Both the position numbers and the translations under genes were made by a program. From IMG/VR virus record IMGVR_UViG_3300017719_000210, positions 1-23,454 of that record: a stretch of 23,454 bases of DNA; one strand, written 5' to 3'. This document shows positions 7,837 through 14,647 of this stretch, one piece after another (the stretch's first letter is position 1; each line of letters opens with the position of its first letter). Below the pieces are notes generated by a model. That model ran no database searches. It had not been told where the DNA came from and saw nothing but the letters and a program-made list of their open reading frames with translations. The DNA is from a virus.

Positions 7837-8101
7837 TCCAACAATTATGACAGATAACTTTAGAATTTTCAATCAATTTAACGATTTCCTCTCTCGCTTC
7901 TGTATTAATTCCTGTCACTTTAGATTTTTTTCTTATTTCAGCGTCATGTGGATGAAACTTCAAACAGATAGTTTCAGACTCCCCACAATTGCAACAAGAC
8001 GATGTATCAAGATGTTTGTTTACCCAAGAAACTCTTTTAGAGTAATTTCTTCTAGCGACTTTTTTGATAGTTTCCTTATATTTTTCATAATGAGTCTGCA
8101 T
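7802..8101 (-). CDS. Small HNH-like / zinc-binding protein
   Basis: This is the only convincing - strand gene in the window. From the ATG at 8101 it encodes 99 residues: a basic N-terminal helix region, C36-x-x-C39 (CCNCGE), LKFHPHDAE (H50, H52, D53), and C84-x-x-C87 (ICHNC). This is the zinc-ribbon plus beta-beta-alpha layout of small HNH homing-type nucleases in phages. The usual Asn/His after the second Cys pair (typically CxxCHxxxH) is replaced by CWIKLD, so it may be a catalytically weak or non-nuclease relative. A longer form starting at 8179 is open, but its extra residues read through the promoter region, so I prefer 8101. The ATG sits 5 bases after a - strand TATAAATA box with no Shine-Dalgarno sequence. 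It overlaps the oxygenase gene tail-to-tail. Confidence 0.75.
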   Translation of the reverse strand: MQTHYEKYKETIKKVARRNYSKRVSWVNKHLDTSSCCNCGESETICLKFHPHDAEIRKKSKVTGINTEAREEIVKLIENSKVICHNCWIKLDNDLIELI

Positions 8102-8104
8102 ATT

Positions 8105-8120
8105 AGTATTTATAAATACT
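8105..8120. promoter_or_regulatory. Palindromic, possibly bidirectional T4-type late promoter
   Basis: AGTATTTATAAATACT is a perfect 16-base palindrome that contains the T4 late -10 box TATAAATA on both strands (+ at 8111-8118, - at 8107-8114). On the - strand it points into the HNH-like gene, with the ATG five bases beyond the box; on the + strand it points to the tail sheath gene. Known: the T4 gp55 sigma factor recognises TATAAATA as the sole core element. Inferred: activity in both directions. Confidence 0.6.
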
Positions 8121-8157
8121 ATGGCATATAAAAAACGATTGTAGAAATGTTTATTTC

Positions 8158-8165
8158 TATAAATA
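8158..8165 (+). promoter_or_regulatory. Late promoter for tail sheath gene 18
   Basis: CTATAAATAC contains the exact T4 late box TATAAATA 57 bases before the gp18 start codon. Transcription would begin near 8171, leaving a leader that carries the 8181-8196 palindrome and a strong AAGGAGA ribosome site at 8210-8216. Confidence 0.75.
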
Positions 8166-8180
8166 CATGTATAAAACAAG

Positions 8181-8196
8181 TATTATTCGAATAATA
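8181..8196. repeat. Perfect palindrome in the gp18 leader
   Basis: TATTATTCGAATAATA is a perfect 16-base inverted repeat. It lies downstream of the late box and upstream of the ribosome binding site, so it would be near the 5' end of the late transcript as a hairpin. AT-rich DNA makes short palindromes common, so function is uncertain. A second small stem (AGAAAT at 8143-8148 with ATTTCT at 8153-8158) lies before the box. Confidence 0.55.
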
Positions 8197-8222
8197 TTAC
8201 AATACTAACAAGGAGAACAACG

Positions 8223-10229
8223 ATGGCATTTTTAGTATCACCTGGTGTACAGGTAAATGAAGTCGATTTAACAAATGTAGTTCCAGCTGTTGCAACATCT
8301 ATTGGTGCTATCGCAGGTGCATTTGAAAAAGGTCCTGTTGGTTCTATACAGACAGTCACTTCAGAAGGTGATCTAGTTTCTAAGTTTGGAAAACCAAATT
8401 CTAATAACTTTGAAAACTGGTTAGCAGCTGCTAGTTTCCTACAATATGGAAACACACTAAGAATGGTAAGAGCAGAATCAGCTATTGTTAACGCAGGAGC
8501 AAACAGCGGAATATTAATTAGGGATGATGATCATTACGAACAATCATTCAGAGCAGGCCAAGGTTCGCATGGCGAATGGGCTGCAAGATCAGCAGGAACA
8601 TGGGGTAACTCAATCGGAGTTGCTATCTGTGCTACTGCAACAGCATACGAACAAGTTTTATCTGCAAGCAACTTAACAGTTGGCGAAGACGCAGTAGGCG
8701 CTACAACAATCGCAGTTGATGATGCAGATTTAGCTAACAACGTAATTAACGTTGGCGATATGATTTCTTTCTTTTCAGACTCAGCAGGTACAACACCTGT
8801 CACAGGCGAAACAGGAAACGAATACGAAGTAACTGCTATTTCAACAAACGATTTAACAATAAGATTAAAAGACGACCCTAACGGTGCAGGTGTACAAAAC
8901 ATTATACCTGATAACTCATACATCAAAAGAAAGTGGAGATTTCATGATCTTTTTGATAGAGCACCAGGTACATCACCTTACGCCACTGAAAATGGTAAAG
9001 GAACAGCAGACGAAATGCACATTGTAGTGTATGACACAACAGGAAACATCACAGGATTTGATGTTGATGTTGCAGGTCAAAGAACAAAAGGAGTTCTTGA
9101 AACTTACGCACAAGTTTCTAAACACCCAAGTGCAAAAACACCACAAGGTAATTCAAACTACTACCCAGATGTTATCTTTTCTCAATCAACAAACGTATAT
9201 TGGACTGATCACACATCATCAGGTTCAAATTGGGGAACAGATATATCTACAGGTACAGCATTTACAGCAGTAGATTCACCAGTAGTAGATTCATTAACAG
9301 GTGGAACAGATGATTACTCATTAACAAATGGGGAAATCTCAATTGCATATAATAAATTTGCAGACGCAGAATCAGTAGATGTTAACTTAATCATCGGTGG
9401 TTCTTCATCAATCGCAGCTGACACACAAGCAAACTATGATACACACGGAACAATGTTGATCGATCTTGCGTCAGCTAGATTAGACTGTATGGCATTTATA
9501 TCGCCACACAGAGCGGCAACTGTTGGAGTAGCAGACCCTGCAACTCAAACAACTAATGTTAAAAATGCAGCTGCTACACTTCCAAGTTCATCTTACGCAG
9601 TACTAGATAGTGGATACAAATATATGTACGACAGATACAATGATGTTTACAGATATATACCACTTTCAGGTGATATTGCTGGATTATGTGCTAGAACAGA
9701 TGATATTGCTGATGTATTTTTCTCACCTGCAGGTTTCAATAGAGGAACAATCAGAGGTGCAGTAAAACTTTCTTACAATCCAAATCAATCACAAAGAGAC
9801 GACTTATACGCAGCGAGAGTTAACCCAGTAGTTAATTTTCCAGGCCAAGGTGTTACCCTATTTGGTGACAAAACTGCCTTGACAACTCCAAGTGCATTTG
9901 ATAGAATAAACGTTAGAAGACTGTTTATCGTTCTTGAAAAAGCGATTAGTACAGCATCTAAATTTCAATTGTTTGAATTTAACGATGCATTTACTAGAGC
10001 GCAATTCAAAAACTTGGTAGAGCCGTTTTTAAGAGACATACAAGGAAGAAGAGGAATTGACTCTTTCCAAGTTGTATGTGACGGAACAAATAACACAGGC
10101 GAAGTTGTTGATAGAAATGAATTTGTTGCAGATGTTTATGTTAAACCTGCAAGAAGTATCAACTTTATAACACTAAACTTCATTGCGACACGAACAGGTG
10201 TTGCCTTTAGTGAAGTAGGAGGAGCGTAA
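8223..10229 (+). CDS. 18: Contractile tail sheath protein (gp18)
   Basis: This 668-residue protein forms the outer contractile cylinder of the myovirus tail; T4 gp18 is 659 residues. The N-terminus FLVSPGVQVNEVDLTN followed by AIAGAFEKGPVG is the characteristic sheath start. The conserved C-terminal core is clear: FNRGTIRGAVKLSYNP, INVRRLFIVLEKAI, FEFNDAFTRAQFKNLVEPFL and VYVKPARSINFITLNFIATR. The middle (about residues 170-430) is variable, Gly/Thr/Asn rich, and is where sheath proteins carry surface-exposed insertion domains. The start is preceded by AAGGAGA with good spacing, and a TATAAATA late promoter lies upstream. The tail tube gene follows after two bases. Confidence 0.96.
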   Translation: MAFLVSPGVQVNEVDLTNVVPAVATSIGAIAGAFEKGPVGSIQTVTSEGDLVSKFGKPNSNNFENWLAAASFLQYGNTLRMVRAESAIVNAGANSGILIRDDDHYEQSFRAGQGSHGEWAARSAGTWGNSIGVAICATATAYEQVLSASNLTVGEDAVGATTIAVDDADLANNVINVGDMISFFSDSAGTTPVTGETGNEYEVTAISTNDLTIRLKDDPNGAGVQNIIPDNSYIKRKWRFHDLFDRAPGTSPYATENGKGTADEMHIVVYDTTGNITGFDVDVAGQRTKGVLETYAQVSKHPSAKTPQGNSNYYPDVIFSQSTNVYWTDHTSSGSNWGTDISTGTAFTAVDSPVVDSLTGGTDDYSLTNGEISIAYNKFADAESVDVNLIIGGSSSIAADTQANYDTHGTMLIDLASARLDCMAFISPHRAATVGVADPATQTTNVKNAAATLPSSSYAVLDSGYKYMYDRYNDVYRYIPLSGDIAGLCARTDDIADVFFSPAGFNRGTIRGAVKLSYNPNQSQRDDLYAARVNPVVNFPGQGVTLFGDKTALTTPSAFDRINVRRLFIVLEKAISTASKFQLFEFNDAFTRAQFKNLVEPFLRDIQGRRGIDSFQVVCDGTNNTGEVVDRNEFVADVYVKPARSINFITLNFIATRTGVAFSEVGGA

Positions 10230-10231
10230 TC

Positions 10232-10762
10232 ATGGCAAACATAGATGACTTTAAAGCAAATCTAGCTGGTGGTGGTGCAAGACCCAATCAGTTCAGAGTT
10301 ACTATTACACCACCTTCTGGTATCGCTACAGGATTGAATGTTAGAAACGCATCATTCTTATGTAAATCTTCAAACTTGCCAGGTCAAACACTTGGCGAAA
10401 TCCCTGTACCTTTTAGAGGTAGAAATATCTACATCGCTGGGGACAGAGAGTTTGAAACTTGGACTTCAACGTTCATTAATGATACAGACTTTAATATCAG
10501 AAACGCAATGGAATTGTGGATGAACGGTATTAATGATCTAGCGAATAACACTGGTGTTATCGCTTCTGCTGAATATCAATCAGACTTAACGATTGAACAA
10601 TTAGACAGAGACGATACAACTTTGAAAACTTACATCTTCAGAAATGCATACCCTTTGACACTAGGTCAAATTGATGTTGCTTACGAAACAACAAATGCAA
10701 TTGAAGAGTTTGAGGTAACTTGGAGATACCAACACTTTGAAGCAAGTGGTGTTAACTTCTAA
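10232..10762 (+). CDS. 19: Tail tube protein (gp19)
   Basis: This 176-residue protein builds the inner tube through which DNA passes; T4 gp19 is 163 residues. The family pattern is clear: RPNQFRVTITPPSG, FLCKSSNLPGQTLGEIPVPFRGR, IYIAGDREFETWTSTFIND and FNIRNAMELWMNGIND, ending with the EEFEVTWRYQHFE strand. It has a very strong ribosome site (TAGGAGGAGCG, within the 3' end of gp18) and is clearly translated in step with gp18. The sequence shares the tube fold with the protein at 17665-18237. Confidence 0.96.
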   Translation: MANIDDFKANLAGGGARPNQFRVTITPPSGIATGLNVRNASFLCKSSNLPGQTLGEIPVPFRGRNIYIAGDREFETWTSTFINDTDFNIRNAMELWMNGINDLANNTGVIASAEYQSDLTIEQLDRDDTTLKTYIFRNAYPLTLGQIDVAYETTNAIEEFEVTWRYQHFEASGVNF

Positions 10763-10806
10763 GCGATCTACTAAATAGTTAAAAAAAATACTAGTAGGAG
10801 TATATT
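10763..10806 (+). promoter_or_regulatory. Leader between tail tube and portal genes, with weak late-box-like motif and inverted repeat
   Basis: The 44-base gap holds ACTAAATA (10770-10777), two mismatches from the late box, framed by CTACTA (10768-10773) and TAGTAG (10792-10797), which can pair. TAGGAG at 10795-10800 is the ribosome site for the portal gene. The motif is too weak to call a promoter with confidence. Confidence 0.3.
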
Positions 10807-12411
10807 ATGGCAGAGCTATTCGGATTTAAATTCGAAAGAATAAAAGATACAGCACCAGAAGACAGATTTGTCCAAAAATCACCCGATGACGGCACAGTCG
10901 AAATATCGGGTGGTGGACATTTTGCTCAGGTACTTGATATTGACGGAAGAGATCGAAACGATCTTGATTTAATCAGACGATATAGAGACATTGGACAACA
11001 ACCAGAGTGTGATAGTGCAATTGAAGATATTGTAAACGAGGCAATCGTTTCAGATGAAAGAGATAAATCTGTTGATATAGTATTAGACAATCTAGAATAT
11101 TCAGAAAAAATTAAAAAAAGTATGAGAGAAGCATTTGACGATGTTCTCTCATTACTTGAATTTGATACTAAAGGTCACGACATCTTTAGAAGATGGTATG
11201 TTGACGGAAGATTATTTTATCATAAAGTTATTGATTCAAAAAACCCTAAACTAGGTATTCAAGAAGTAAGATACATTGACCCTAGAAAAATTAGAAAAGT
11301 AAAAGCAGTACAGAAAGTACCAGGGCCTCAAGGTTCAGTCTTAGTTAAACAAGAACAAGATTATTATCTTTACAATGAGAAGATGTTGAAAGGTATGATG
11401 AACCAAGGTCTAAAGATTGCAGATGACTCTATCACATATTGTCCGTCTGGTTTGATTGACGCAAACAAAAATCAAGTACTATCTTATTTACATAAAGCAA
11501 TTAAACCTGTCAATCAATTAAGAATGATTGAAGACAGTTTAGTTATTTACAGAATTTCAAGAGCACCAGAAAGAAGAATTTTCTATATTGATGTAGGTAA
11601 TTTACCTAAGATCAAAGCAGAGCAGTATCTAAAAGATGTAATGAATAGATACAGAAACAAACTTGTTTACGATGCAAAGACAGGTGAGATCAGAGACGAT
11701 AGAAATCATATGTCAATGCTTGAAGATTTTTGGTTACCTAGAAGAGAAGGTGGCAGAGGAACAGAGATCACAACTTTACCTGGTGGTTCTAACTTAGGTG
11801 AGATAGATGATATTACTTACTTCCAAAGAAAACTTTACAGATCGTTGAATGTTCCTATTTCAAGATTAGAAGCAGAGCAATCATTCTCACTAGGAAGATC
11901 AACAGAGATTACAAGAGACGAATTAAAATTTACTAAGTTTATCCAAAGACTTAGAAAGAAATTTGTACCACTATTCTTAGATATGTTAAGAACACAATTA
12001 GTTTTAAAAGGTGTTATTAATGTTGAAGAGTGGCCAAAGATTAAAGAACACATTCAATTTGACTTCTTAAAAGATGGTCACTTTGCAGAATTAAAAGCGC
12101 AAGAATTATTGAATGATAGAATTAATATGTTAGGTTCAGTTGAAAACTACATAGGTACTTTCTTTAGTAAAGAGTTTGTTTACAAACAAGTATTAAGAAT
12201 GACAGACTTTGAAGTTAAAGAAATGCAAGCACAAATGAAACGTGAGTCAGGTGCAGATGTAGATGACGGTGGAATAGATGTTCCTCAAACAGATGGTATT
12301 ACAAGAGTACCTTCATTTGGTGGAGCACCATTAGTTGCACCAGAACCTGCACAAACACCAGATCAAGCAACAGGCGATGGGCCTGATGCTGACGATATAA
12401 ATAATACATAA
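10807..12411 (+). CDS. 20: Portal protein (gp20)
   Basis: A 534-residue protein (T4 gp20: 524) that forms the dodecameric ring at the capsid vertex, nucleates prohead assembly and docks the terminase and neck. Typical portal segments are RYRDIGQQPECDSAIEDIVN near residue 60, FDTKGHDIFRRWYVDGRLFYH, YIDPRKIRKVK, IYRISRAPERRIFYIDVGNLP, and the SLNVPISRLEAEQSFSLGR crown-side segment. The C-terminal 50 residues are low-complexity (Pro, Gly, Asp rich) and probably disordered inside the capsid. It starts after a TAGGAG ribosome site; its last codons contain the TATAAATA box that likely drives the next gene. Confidence 0.96.
   Translation: MAELFGFKFERIKDTAPEDRFVQKSPDDGTVEISGGGHFAQVLDIDGRDRNDLDLIRRYRDIGQQPECDSAIEDIVNEAIVSDERDKSVDIVLDNLEYSEKIKKSMREAFDDVLSLLEFDTKGHDIFRRWYVDGRLFYHKVIDSKNPKLGIQEVRYIDPRKIRKVKAVQKVPGPQGSVLVKQEQDYYLYNEKMLKGMMNQGLKIADDSITYCPSGLIDANKNQVLSYLHKAIKPVNQLRMIEDSLVIYRISRAPERRIFYIDVGNLPKIKAEQYLKDVMNRYRNKLVYDAKTGEIRDDRNHMSMLEDFWLPRREGGRGTEITTLPGGSNLGEIDDITYFQRKLYRSLNVPISRLEAEQSFSLGRSTEITRDELKFTKFIQRLRKKFVPLFLDMLRTQLVLKGVINVEEWPKIKEHIQFDFLKDGHFAELKAQELLNDRINMLGSVENYIGTFFSKEFVYKQVLRMTDFEVKEMQAQMKRESGADVDDGGIDVPQTDGITRVPSFGGAPLVAPEPAQTPDQATGDGPDADDINNT
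12396..12403 (+). promoter_or_regulatory. Late promoter inside the 3' end of gene 20, for the prohead core gene
   Basis: The exact late box TATAAATA lies in the last codons of the portal gene, 22 bases before the ATG at 12426. The predicted start of transcription falls just before the AAGGAGA ribosome site (12414-12420), giving a very short leader. Confidence 0.55.
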
Positions 12412-12425
12412 TTAAGGAGATTATT

Positions 12426-12608
12426 ATGAGTTCAGAAAAAATAGTAGATGCATTGGCAAAAGGTTCATCGTTAGATGCTGAAGATGCGTTTAAAGAAACA
12501 ATGAAAACTAAAATTGCAGATGCAATCGAAGATAAAAAGATTGAAGTTGCAAGAGGTTTAGTAAACAATCACATTGATGCGACTCCAGCCGAAACAAGCG
12601 AGGAGTAG
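12426..12608 (+). CDS. 67: Prohead core protein (gp67-like)
   Basis: A 60-residue acidic protein between portal and protease, where gene 67 lies in T4 relatives. The central ALAKGSSLDAEDAFKETMKT and KIADAIEDKKIEVARGLV follow the pattern of T4 gp67, in which a helix with 'AAR..F.EAM' is followed by 'I.LI.EEKI.IAR', and the tail is acidic. gp67 is a minor component of the assembly core, degraded by the gp21 protease during maturation. A strong AAGGAGA site precedes the ATG. Identification rests on both similarity and position. Confidence 0.8.
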   Translation: MSSEKIVDALAKGSSLDAEDAFKETMKTKIADAIEDKKIEVARGLVNNHIDATPAETSEE

Positions 12609-12612
12609 TAAA

Positions 12613-12861
12613 TTGAGATTTGAAGACTTACATTCATCGATATTCGAAGGTGATGAGTACAAGAAATCTAGAGAATATAGAAAACAATCGCCTAAAATGA
12701 AGAAAGCGATTGATGATTTATTCAAAAAAATGGATTCTAAGGGTTCAAATTTCCTAAATAATTTTGAGAAAACAATAACAGATGTTGCAAAACGACATAG
12801 AGTACCAGAAAGCAAACTCTATGATTATTTTGAAAAAGAAGCGTCTGACTTTATGAGTTAA
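12613..12861 (+). CDS. Small basic protein at the gp68 (prohead core) position
   Basis: Starting at TTG 12613 this encodes 82 residues beginning LRFEDLHSSIFEGDEYKKSREYR. I chose the TTG because GAGGAG (12600-12605) lies 7 bases upstream and because an in-frame ATG at 12574 would overlap gp67 by 35 bases and add residues with no family look. The protein is helical and lysine-rich (KMKKAIDDLFKKMDSK) and ends in DYFEKEASDFM. Gene order makes it the counterpart of T4 gene 68, another prohead core protein, but T4 gp68 is longer and I see no decisive motif. Unusual points are the rare TTG start and the overlap of its ribosome site with the upstream coding end. Confidence 0.7.
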   Translation: MRFEDLHSSIFEGDEYKKSREYRKQSPKMKKAIDDLFKKMDSKGSNFLNNFEKTITDVAKRHRVPESKLYDYFEKEASDFMS

Positions 12862-12871
12862 GGAATAGAAA

Positions 12872-13255
12872 ATGGCAGTAGTAAAACAAACATTAAAAGA
12901 TTCAGATTTTGAACATGTAGTCAAAGTCACTACAACAGGTACAAATTCAACTGCAAGTATTGTTGACGCCTCTGCATTAGCAGGAGCTTCTACTGACCCA
13001 AGGTTATCAATAGTATCATGTACATGGACAACAGGTTCACAAACAGACATTTTATTTGATGCAACATCAAACGTAGTTGCATTATCATTAAACGGAAATG
13101 GCGCAATCAACGGAGGTGCTCAACATCTTCCGTCTATATCAAACAACGCAGGTTCGGGTGTTACAGGTGACATCCTTTTAACAAATTCGTCTGCTTCAGT
13201 TGGTACAGTCATTTTACATTGTAGAAAGGTATCGGGTTTCGATAATATAACGTAA
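12872..13255 (+). CDS. Putative virion structural protein, beta-rich, unknown
   Basis: A 127-residue protein beginning MAVVKQTLKDSDFEHVVKVTTTG and rich in Ser, Thr, Ala, Asn and Gly, with alternating hydrophobic residues typical of beta-strands (DILFDATSNVVALSLNGNG, GDILLTNSSASVGTVILH). No enzyme motif, signal or membrane segment. It lies between prohead core genes and the protease with an AAGGA site 6-10 bases before its ATG, so a role as a head decoration or minor capsid component is a reasonable inference from position and composition. I do not recognise it as a named T4 gene product. Confidence 0.75.
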   Translation: MAVVKQTLKDSDFEHVVKVTTTGTNSTASIVDASALAGASTDPRLSIVSCTWTTGSQTDILFDATSNVVALSLNGNGAINGGAQHLPSISNNAGSGVTGDILLTNSSASVGTVILHCRKVSGFDNIT

Positions 13256-13256
13256 G

Positions 13257-13916
13257 ATGCAAACAGTTAAACTAATTACAGAAGCGCAAGACTTTACAAC
13301 AAATAACTTTTTAATTGAAGAAAAAAATGGCAAAAAAGATTATAAGATTAAAGGTATCTTTATGCAATCTAATATTAAAAACAGAAATGGTAGAGTATAT
13401 CCAAAAGAAGTTTTAGTAAAAGAAGTTAAAGCTTACAACAAAGAATTTATTCAAAAGAATAGAGCATTTGGTGAGTTAGGACACCCAGAAGGTCCAACAG
13501 TAAACTTAGATAGAGTTTCACATATGATTACATCACTTAAAGAAGAAGGTGATAATATTATTGGTGAGGCAAAAATCATGGACACACCAATGGGTAAGAT
13601 TGTTAAAAGTTTAATGGACGAAGGTGCAACACTAGGAGTTTCATCTAGAGGAATGGGTTCTTTAGAAAACAAAGGTGGTGCAAACTATGTCAGATCAGAT
13701 TTCAAACTAGCAACAGCAGGTGATATTGTTGCAGACCCATCAGCACCAAGTGCTTTCGTAGAGGGCATCATGGAAGGTAAAGAATGGGTTTGGGATCACG
13801 GGTCACTAGTTGAGTCACATGTTGCAGAAGCAAAAGCAAGAATTGAAGAAAGAGCAAAGTATAAACAAGATTTAGAATCTAGTTTAGAATTTGCAAAATT
13901 TTTGAAACAGTTATAA
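13257..13916 (+). CDS. 21: Prohead core protease (gp21)
   Basis: A 219-residue serine protease that cleaves the scaffold, core and capsid proteins once the prohead is complete. The herpesvirus-protease-like active site is visible: H76 in FGELGHPEGP, the serine in GVSSRGMGS (S129/S130), and a conserved ADPSAPSAFVEGI segment (D160). The N-terminal IKGIFMQSNIKNRNGRVYP is also typical. It is close to T4 gp21 (212). The ATG is one base after the previous stop. Immediately after the stop codon lies the inverted repeat with a late promoter in its loop. Confidence 0.95.
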   Translation: MQTVKLITEAQDFTTNNFLIEEKNGKKDYKIKGIFMQSNIKNRNGRVYPKEVLVKEVKAYNKEFIQKNRAFGELGHPEGPTVNLDRVSHMITSLKEEGDNIIGEAKIMDTPMGKIVKSLMDEGATLGVSSRGMGSLENKGGANYVRSDFKLATAGDIVADPSAPSAFVEGIMEGKEWVWDHGSLVESHVAEAKARIEERAKYKQDLESSLEFAKFLKQL

Positions 13917-13939
13917 TATAGTTTTATAAATAAACTATA
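13917..13939 (+). promoter_or_regulatory. Late promoter box embedded in an inverted repeat
   Basis: TATAGTTT (13917-13924) and AAACTATA (13932-13939) are perfect 8-base arms around TATAAAT; the exact late box TATAAATA is at 13925-13932. It begins directly after the gp21 stop and points to the gene at 13960. Confidence 0.65.
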
Positions 13940-13959
13940 GAGCTACAGGTAAGTATATT

Positions 13960-14580
13960 ATGTATAAATGGTTTGACGATTTAACTCGTATACCGAAACC
14001 ATATCGTGAGAAAGAAGATTACCATCATTATGGGATTTACGAAGTTGAAATATTAAATACTATATTTCGTAATCATAATGTAAAAAAAGTTTTGAGTTTG
14101 GGGGGAATGTCTAATTTAGATTTCTTCCTAGCACAATATGATAATGACGTTAAGTATGCCAAAAATATTGATGAGGCAAAAACTTGGCGTGGATTTGATC
14201 TTGAAAAGAAACATCAAGAGTATATCCAAAGATTTAATTATAATGGGGAATACATCTTTACGAGGCGAAGTTTAGATCGGTATGATGTTGTTGACGAAAA
14301 GTACGATGTTGTCTTCTCTAATATAGACACACTAAAAGGAAAGATGAAGGTTTTACCTACAATCTTTATAAAAATGTGGTCTTATATTGGATTACCTGAG
14401 AAGGTTAGAGAAAAGATGACAACGGACTATGAAAAGTTTTTTAGTAATGTGTTGGTCACAACAAACATGACAGTATTCTCTAATCAAGAAATTGAATACG
14501 AAAATAACCTTGTTGACACCTCCACAAAACTAGAGAAAAAAAGGACAGTTGTTTATCAGCGGATGAATTTACCCGTGTAA
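13960..14580 (+). CDS. Unknown protein inserted between protease and scaffold; possible Rossmann-like fold
   Basis: A 206-residue soluble protein, rich in Tyr, Asp, Lys and Asn. KKVLSLGGMSNLDFFLAQY (about residues 46-64) looks like the first strand and glycine loop of a Rossmann-type methyltransferase, and KYDVVFSNIDTLK like the fourth strand, but the expected acidic residue pattern is not clear, so function is not assigned. In most T4-like phages the protease gene is followed directly by scaffold gene 22, so this looks like an added gene. It has its own late promoter upstream (13925-13932) and is followed by two more late boxes for gp22. This self-contained layout fits a moron-like insertion expressed late. 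Confidence 0.75.
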   Translation: MYKWFDDLTRIPKPYREKEDYHHYGIYEVEILNTIFRNHNVKKVLSLGGMSNLDFFLAQYDNDVKYAKNIDEAKTWRGFDLEKKHQEYIQRFNYNGEYIFTRRSLDRYDVVDEKYDVVFSNIDTLKGKMKVLPTIFIKMWSYIGLPEKVREKMTTDYEKFFSNVLVTTNMTVFSNQEIEYENNLVDTSTKLEKKRTVVYQRMNLPV

Positions 14581-14591
14581 ATTCTATGTTT

Positions 14592-14613
14592 TATAAATAA
14601 ATGTATATAAATA
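14592..14613 (+). promoter_or_regulatory. Two tandem late promoter boxes for scaffold gene 22
   Basis: Exact TATAAATA boxes lie at 14592-14599 and 14606-14613, 14 bases apart. Both point to the gp22 start at 14648. The spacing would give two transcription starts about one and a half helical turns apart. Confidence 0.7.
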
Positions 14614-14615
14614 AT

Positions 14616-14629
14616 TGTTAATATTAACA
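14616..14629. repeat. Perfect palindrome in the gp22 leader
   Basis: TGTTAATATTAACA is a perfect 14-base inverted repeat directly before the ribosome site (AAAAAGGAGAAA). It would lie at or near the 5' end of transcripts from the late boxes just upstream. Similar placement is seen before gp18. Confidence 0.5.
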
Positions 14630-14647
14630 GAAAAAGGAGAAATCCCC

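Noticed and set aside
7847-8131. 94-residue + strand frame in the gap before gp18
   Set aside because: It is antisense to the HNH-like gene, whose Cys/His pattern is convincing. The + frame has no ribosome site and no family look.
9031-9273. 80-residue + strand frame inside gp18
   Set aside because: Out-of-frame shadow of the sheath gene, Gln/Thr-rich from frame shift, no ribosome site.
12558-13110. Two - strand frames opposite the prohead core genes
   Set aside because: They overlap three + strand genes with good ribosome sites and conserved order.
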